Source of the DNA: Cytophagales bacterium
GTDB taxonomy: Bacteria > Bacteroidota > Bacteroidia > Cytophagales > Cytophagaceae
NCBI GenBank assembly: GCA_025360235.1
Contig: JANYCO010000418.1
Coordinates: 1 to 8,361 of the forward strand
Direction of reading: 5' to 3'
DNA: 8,361 nucleotides
The position numbers and the translations under genes were made by a program. Position 1 is the first letter of the stretch. Every line of letters starts with the position of its first letter. Below are positions 6,534 through 8,361 of the stretch, in pieces. A model generated the notes under the pieces. The model worked only from the letters and a program-made list of their open reading frames with translations. It had not been told where the DNA came from and ran no database searches.

Positions 6534-6581
6534 CTGTTTAATGCTTTAAAAGCCTCCTCTATCTTTTACCTTATTATAGTA

Positions 6582-6607
6582 TACGTAACCAATACAACTT
6601 AGTTACA
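6582..6607 (-). promoter_or_regulatory. Possible ECF-type promoter of the TPR gene
   Basis: On the minus strand: TGTAAC (6607-6602), 16 nt, then CGTA (6585-6582), about 48 nt before the ATG. The pattern closely resembles the ECF form known from Bacillus SigW/SigX (TGAAAC or TGTAAC, 16-17 nt, CGTA or CGAC). The same TGTAAC hexamer occurs in the sigma-lipoprotein divergent region. No TAnnTTTG box was found upstream of this gene. The role is inferred, not shown. Confidence 0.3.
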
Positions 6608-6641
6608 TATTTATTACTTATATTATTATAAAATAAATATG
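6606..6641. repeat. Long AT-rich inverted repeat upstream of the TPR gene
   Basis: CATATTTATT (6606-6615) pairs perfectly with AATAAATATG (6632-6641). Inside, TTATA (6618-6622) pairs with TATAA (6627-6631). Together they make a 15-pair stem with a 2-nt bulge (6616-6617) and a 4-nt loop. There is no T-tract afterwards on either strand. It sits directly upstream of the possible -35 box of the TPR gene, where AT-rich UP elements act. It lies in the 221-nt gap 6534-6754, which otherwise holds only AT-rich sequence and the possible ECF promoter. Confidence 0.5.
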
Positions 6642-6754
6642 ATTAATCCAATAAATAAACACTTTGTATTAAAAAATTAAAATAAGGCCTAAAATTAAGC
6701 ATTCGTCATTTTAAAATATATTATAACCTGTTGATTATTAATAGTTGTTAACAT

Positions 6755-7270
6755 TTATTTCCTTGCAATTTCAATTTCAATTTCAATAACATCAGCATTT
6801 GTTTCATCACTTAGCTCAATTGTATAAGTGCCATCTTTTGATGTCCAAACTTCATCATCGCGATCATTTACTTTAAACTGACCATATCTTTCTGAAAAAT
6901 ACCCTTGAAAGTCATCAATTAACGTTTCTTCAGGGGTAGAGTCCTTTGTTTCGATAAACTCTAATCCAAAACTTTTAACTTTCTTTGTTGCATCAAAATA
7001 ATAAATAACTTCACAATATTCTTTTGCATTAATCGGAACTCTATAAATAAGTGCTCCTGGTGTTTCAGCTTCTAATTTAGCATCCTCTGTTGCCTTAATT
7101 TTATCTATCGGGGTTCCGAAATCATATCCTCTTACTATTCCAACAACATCTGTTTTGATAATTTTCTGTATTTCAACACTATGTTTCTTTAAAATTCCTT
7201 GCGAAAAGGACTCCAATGAAAATGCAGTAAGTAAGACAATTAATAATAATAAAATGGCGTTTCTTTTCAT
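6755..7270 (-). CDS. Small exported protein of unknown function
   Basis: 171 residues from the ATG at 7270. An in-frame TTG at 7330 would add 20 residues before the signal peptide and overlaps a promoter, so it is rejected. The signal peptide is MKRNAILLLLIVLLTAFS, with likely cleavage after Ser23 (SFS/Q). The mature ~148 residues are mixed alpha/beta and acidic, with segments VVGIVRGYDFGTPIDKIKATEDA, LIYRVPI and EVIYYFDATKKVKSFGLEF. The C-terminus is a strand of alternating Ile-Glu (VIEIEIEIARK) coded by a hexamer repeat. There is one cysteine (in EYCEVIYY) and no lipobox. I do not recognise the family; a soluble periplasmic protein is inferred. It has a clear housekeeping promoter of its own, so it is transcribed separately from the gene upstream. 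Confidence 0.8.
   Translation of the reverse strand: MKRNAILLLLIVLLTAFSLESFSQGILKKHSVEIQKIIKTDVVGIVRGYDFGTPIDKIKATEDAKLEAETPGALIYRVPINAKEYCEVIYYFDATKKVKSFGLEFIETKDSTPEETLIDDFQGYFSERYGQFKVNDRDDEVWTSKDGTYTIELSDETNADVIEIEIEIARK
6766..6787 (-). repeat. In-frame hexamer tandem repeat (ATTGAA) coding Ile-Glu
   Basis: CAATTT occurs three times in a row on the plus strand (6766-6783) plus CAAT, 22 nt in all. On the coding strand this is ATTGAA repeated, giving Ile-Glu dipeptides at the C-terminus of the small exported protein. Because the unit is six bases, slippage would change length by two residues without shifting the frame. Confidence 0.8.
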
Positions 7271-7300
7271 AATATACTGATTTATTTCACGATAACCCTG

Positions 7301-7331
7301 CAAATATATGTTATTGGTTTTTTGTATCAAA
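7301..7331 (-). promoter_or_regulatory. Bacteroidota promoter of the small exported protein
   Basis: On the minus strand: TTTG (7331-7328), 19 nt, then TATATTTG (7308-7301), an exact match to TTTG / TAnnTTTG. Transcription would start near 7295, leaving a leader of about 25 nt before the ATG at 7270. This decides the start: the alternative TTG at 7330 lies within the -33 box. Confidence 0.75.
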
Positions 7332-7395
7332 CCTAATTTATGATTAGTTTAAAACATTTAGACAAGAAACATACCAAAAAATTGCAAAATCAGGC

Positions 7396-8067
7396 TTATT
7401 CATCATCATCTTCCTCACTTTCCTGAAGGGTGCTTTTAAACCGTTTCTTTTTTATATCCGTTATAAATCTGCTCCATGCAAAAGGGTTAGTAAACACCAG
7501 TGAAGGTGAAACTATATTATATCTGGTATCAGTAACTTGCATTTGCTTTTGCATGTAATAGCGGTGATTTTCTGCTCCGCTTGCCGAAGAAGTATATAAC
7601 ATTCGTTTCAAAACCTGTTCATTCAGGTTTTGATTCATATTATTCATGTCTTGTACTGGTAATTTAAGGCTTAAGAACGCTTCTTTAAATAACTGTTCTG
7701 TAGGCCATGGAAATATTTCAACAGCTGGCATTAATACAGTGTCAGCCATTAATTCAATAATTAAACTCATTTTATCAGACCTAAGCGTGTCTGGCACTAT
7801 ATATCTTCGAAGCTTATATCCAACCGAATTGATAAGAATACTATCTCCCAATAGTGCAGGTAATGAAAAATACCCAACATAATTTGTTATAGTTCCTCGT
7901 CCTGATTTTGGAATATAGACAGCCACACCAGGCACACCATATAAGCTATCTCCACTTACTACTAGTCCGGAAACCTGAACTACTTTTATGGGATTCTGAG
8001 CATAGGCTTCGCCACCGGCTATAAACAGGGCTATTAAGAAAAAAGCTATTTTACTATTTTTTATCAC
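7396..8067 (-). CDS. Exported protein with one carboxypeptidase-regulatory-like domain
   Basis: 223 residues from a GTG at 8067. The signal peptide begins directly there (basic MIKNSK, core IAFFLIALFIAGG, cleavage AYA/Q after residue 23), and the next upstream in-frame stop is only eight codons away. Residues ~32-112 form a carboxypeptidase-D-regulatory-like (transthyretin-like) beta-sandwich: VSGLVVSGDSLYGVPGVAVY, ...GTITNYVGYFSLPALLGDSILINSVGYK. This is the pattern found at the N-terminus of SusC/TonB receptors and in stand-alone Bacteroidota surface proteins. Here no TonB barrel follows. The C-terminal half is helical and polar and ends in an acidic tail (ESEEDDDE). The function is not known; an envelope-associated binding or adaptor role is inferred. 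It is divergent from the ArsR-like gene, with 96 nt between them. Confidence 0.85.
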   Translation of the reverse strand: MIKNSKIAFFLIALFIAGGEAYAQNPIKVVQVSGLVVSGDSLYGVPGVAVYIPKSGRGTITNYVGYFSLPALLGDSILINSVGYKLRRYIVPDTLRSDKMSLIIELMADTVLMPAVEIFPWPTEQLFKEAFLSLKLPVQDMNNMNQNLNEQVLKRMLYTSSASGAENHRYYMQKQMQVTDTRYNIVSPSLVFTNPFAWSRFITDIKKKRFKSTLQESEEDDDE

Positions 8068-8129
8068 TTTCAGAACAACGGCAAATAACCTCTAAAATTA
8101 CCAATTCTTTACTAATATCACCAATCTAT

Positions 8130-8143
8130 AGTATATTTATACT
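8130..8143. promoter_or_regulatory. Inverted repeat, possible ArsR operator
   Basis: AGTATA (8130-8135), TT, TATACT (8138-8143): perfect 6-bp arms. If extended to 12-2-12 the arms match at 8 of 12 positions, the geometry usual for ArsR-family operators. It lies in the divergent region 20 nt before the ArsR-like gene, where a repressor site would be expected. The functional assignment is inferred. Confidence 0.35.
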
Positions 8144-8163
8144 CGAAACTTTAAAATTTATCT

Positions 8164-8361
8164 TTGGAACTGCAAAAAGGAACAGATCTTTTCAAATGCT
8201 TTAGTGATGAAGCACGGGTAAGAATCCTACACCTCATTTATAAAACAGATGAAATGTGCATTTCTGACTTGGAATTAATTTTGGATTATACTCAAACAAA
8301 AACTTCCAGACATTTGAATTACCTAAAGAACAAAGGGCTTCTAAATTATCGAAAAGCAGAC
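8164..8361 (+). CDS. ArsR-family winged-helix regulator, 3' end outside window
   Basis: 66 codons open to the right edge. The sequence fits the ArsR/SmtB winged helix: LFKCFSDEARVRILHLIYKTDEMCISDLELIL is helices 1-3 (first part near residue 9-40), and YTQTKTSRHLNYLKNKGLL (42-60) is the recognition helix and following helix, with the usual SxHLxxLxxxGL signature. Where arsenic-sensing ArsR has C-V-C-D-L, this protein has C-I-S-D-L: one Cys (residue 32) kept and the other replaced by Ser, so the classic CxC metal site is incomplete. Start: an in-frame TAA lies at 8152 and the only usual start after it is the TTG at 8164, so TTG is used. That TTG is also part of a TAnnTTTG-like box (8159-8166), so the start is uncertain. 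The target is unknown; the divergent gene at 7396-8067 is a candidate. Confidence 0.8.
   Translation, partial: MELQKGTDLFKCFSDEARVRILHLIYKTDEMCISDLELILDYTQTKTSRHLNYLKNKGLLNYRKAD

Noticed and set aside
6553..6557. GGAGG on the minus strand upstream of the TPR gene
   Set aside because: It lies 19 nt before the ATG, too far for a Shine-Dalgarno site, and such sites are little used in this phylum.
6573..6578. TATAAT on the minus strand upstream of the TPR gene
   Set aside because: The E. coli-type -10 box is not the Bacteroidota form, and there is no matching -35 at 17 nt.
7646..7882. 78-residue open frame on the plus strand
   Set aside because: It is antisense within the carboxypeptidase-regulatory-like gene and shows no domain or promoter.

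Overview
The window looks like chromosomal DNA from a member of the Bacteroidota (Flavobacteriia/Sphingobacteriia-like). It is AT-rich, about one third G+C by eye. Two promoters match the Bacteroidota form, TTTG then 18-19 nt then TAnnTTTG. Ribosome-binding sites are poor. The protein families (gliding/type IX-secreted WLFG-type surface protein, carboxypeptidase-regulatory-like domain, Ycf48-like lipoprotein, long TPR protein) are typical of the phylum. I see no IS element, CRISPR array, tRNA or rRNA.

Layout. (a) 1-1087, minus: the first 362 residues of an exported surface protein that runs off the left edge. (b) 1229-3211, minus: a tightly coupled three-gene operon of ECF sigma factor, single-pass membrane protein (probable anti-sigma factor) and outer-membrane beta-barrel-like protein, with overlaps of 20 nt and 1 nt. 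(c) 3320-4306, plus, divergent from the sigma operon: a putative lipoprotein with six Ycf48/Asp-box-like repeats, ended by a strong intrinsic terminator. (d) 4401-5207, plus: murI, glutamate racemase, whose promoter is embedded in that terminator. (e) 5292-6533, minus: an exported 11-repeat TPR protein with its own terminator. (f) 6755-7270, minus: a small exported protein of unknown function. (g) 7396-8067, minus: an exported protein with one carboxypeptidase-regulatory-like domain. (h) 8164 to the right edge, plus: the N-terminal 66 residues of an ArsR-family regulator.

How it may work together. The sigma/anti-sigma/outer-membrane-protein operon is the most interesting part. It resembles an envelope-sensing circuit but lacks the FecR/TonB parts of the classical iron systems. 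The TGTAAC hexamer, which resembles an ECF-type -35 box, occurs in the sigma-lipoprotein divergent region (twice, as the inverted 7-mer TGTAACG) and again upstream of the TPR gene, where it is followed 16 nt later by CGTA. This suggests, as inference only, a small local regulon of sigma operon, lipoprotein and TPR protein. murI is a housekeeping enzyme that appears to be transcribed independently. The ArsR-like gene is divergent from the carboxypeptidase-regulatory-like gene, with a short inverted repeat between them.
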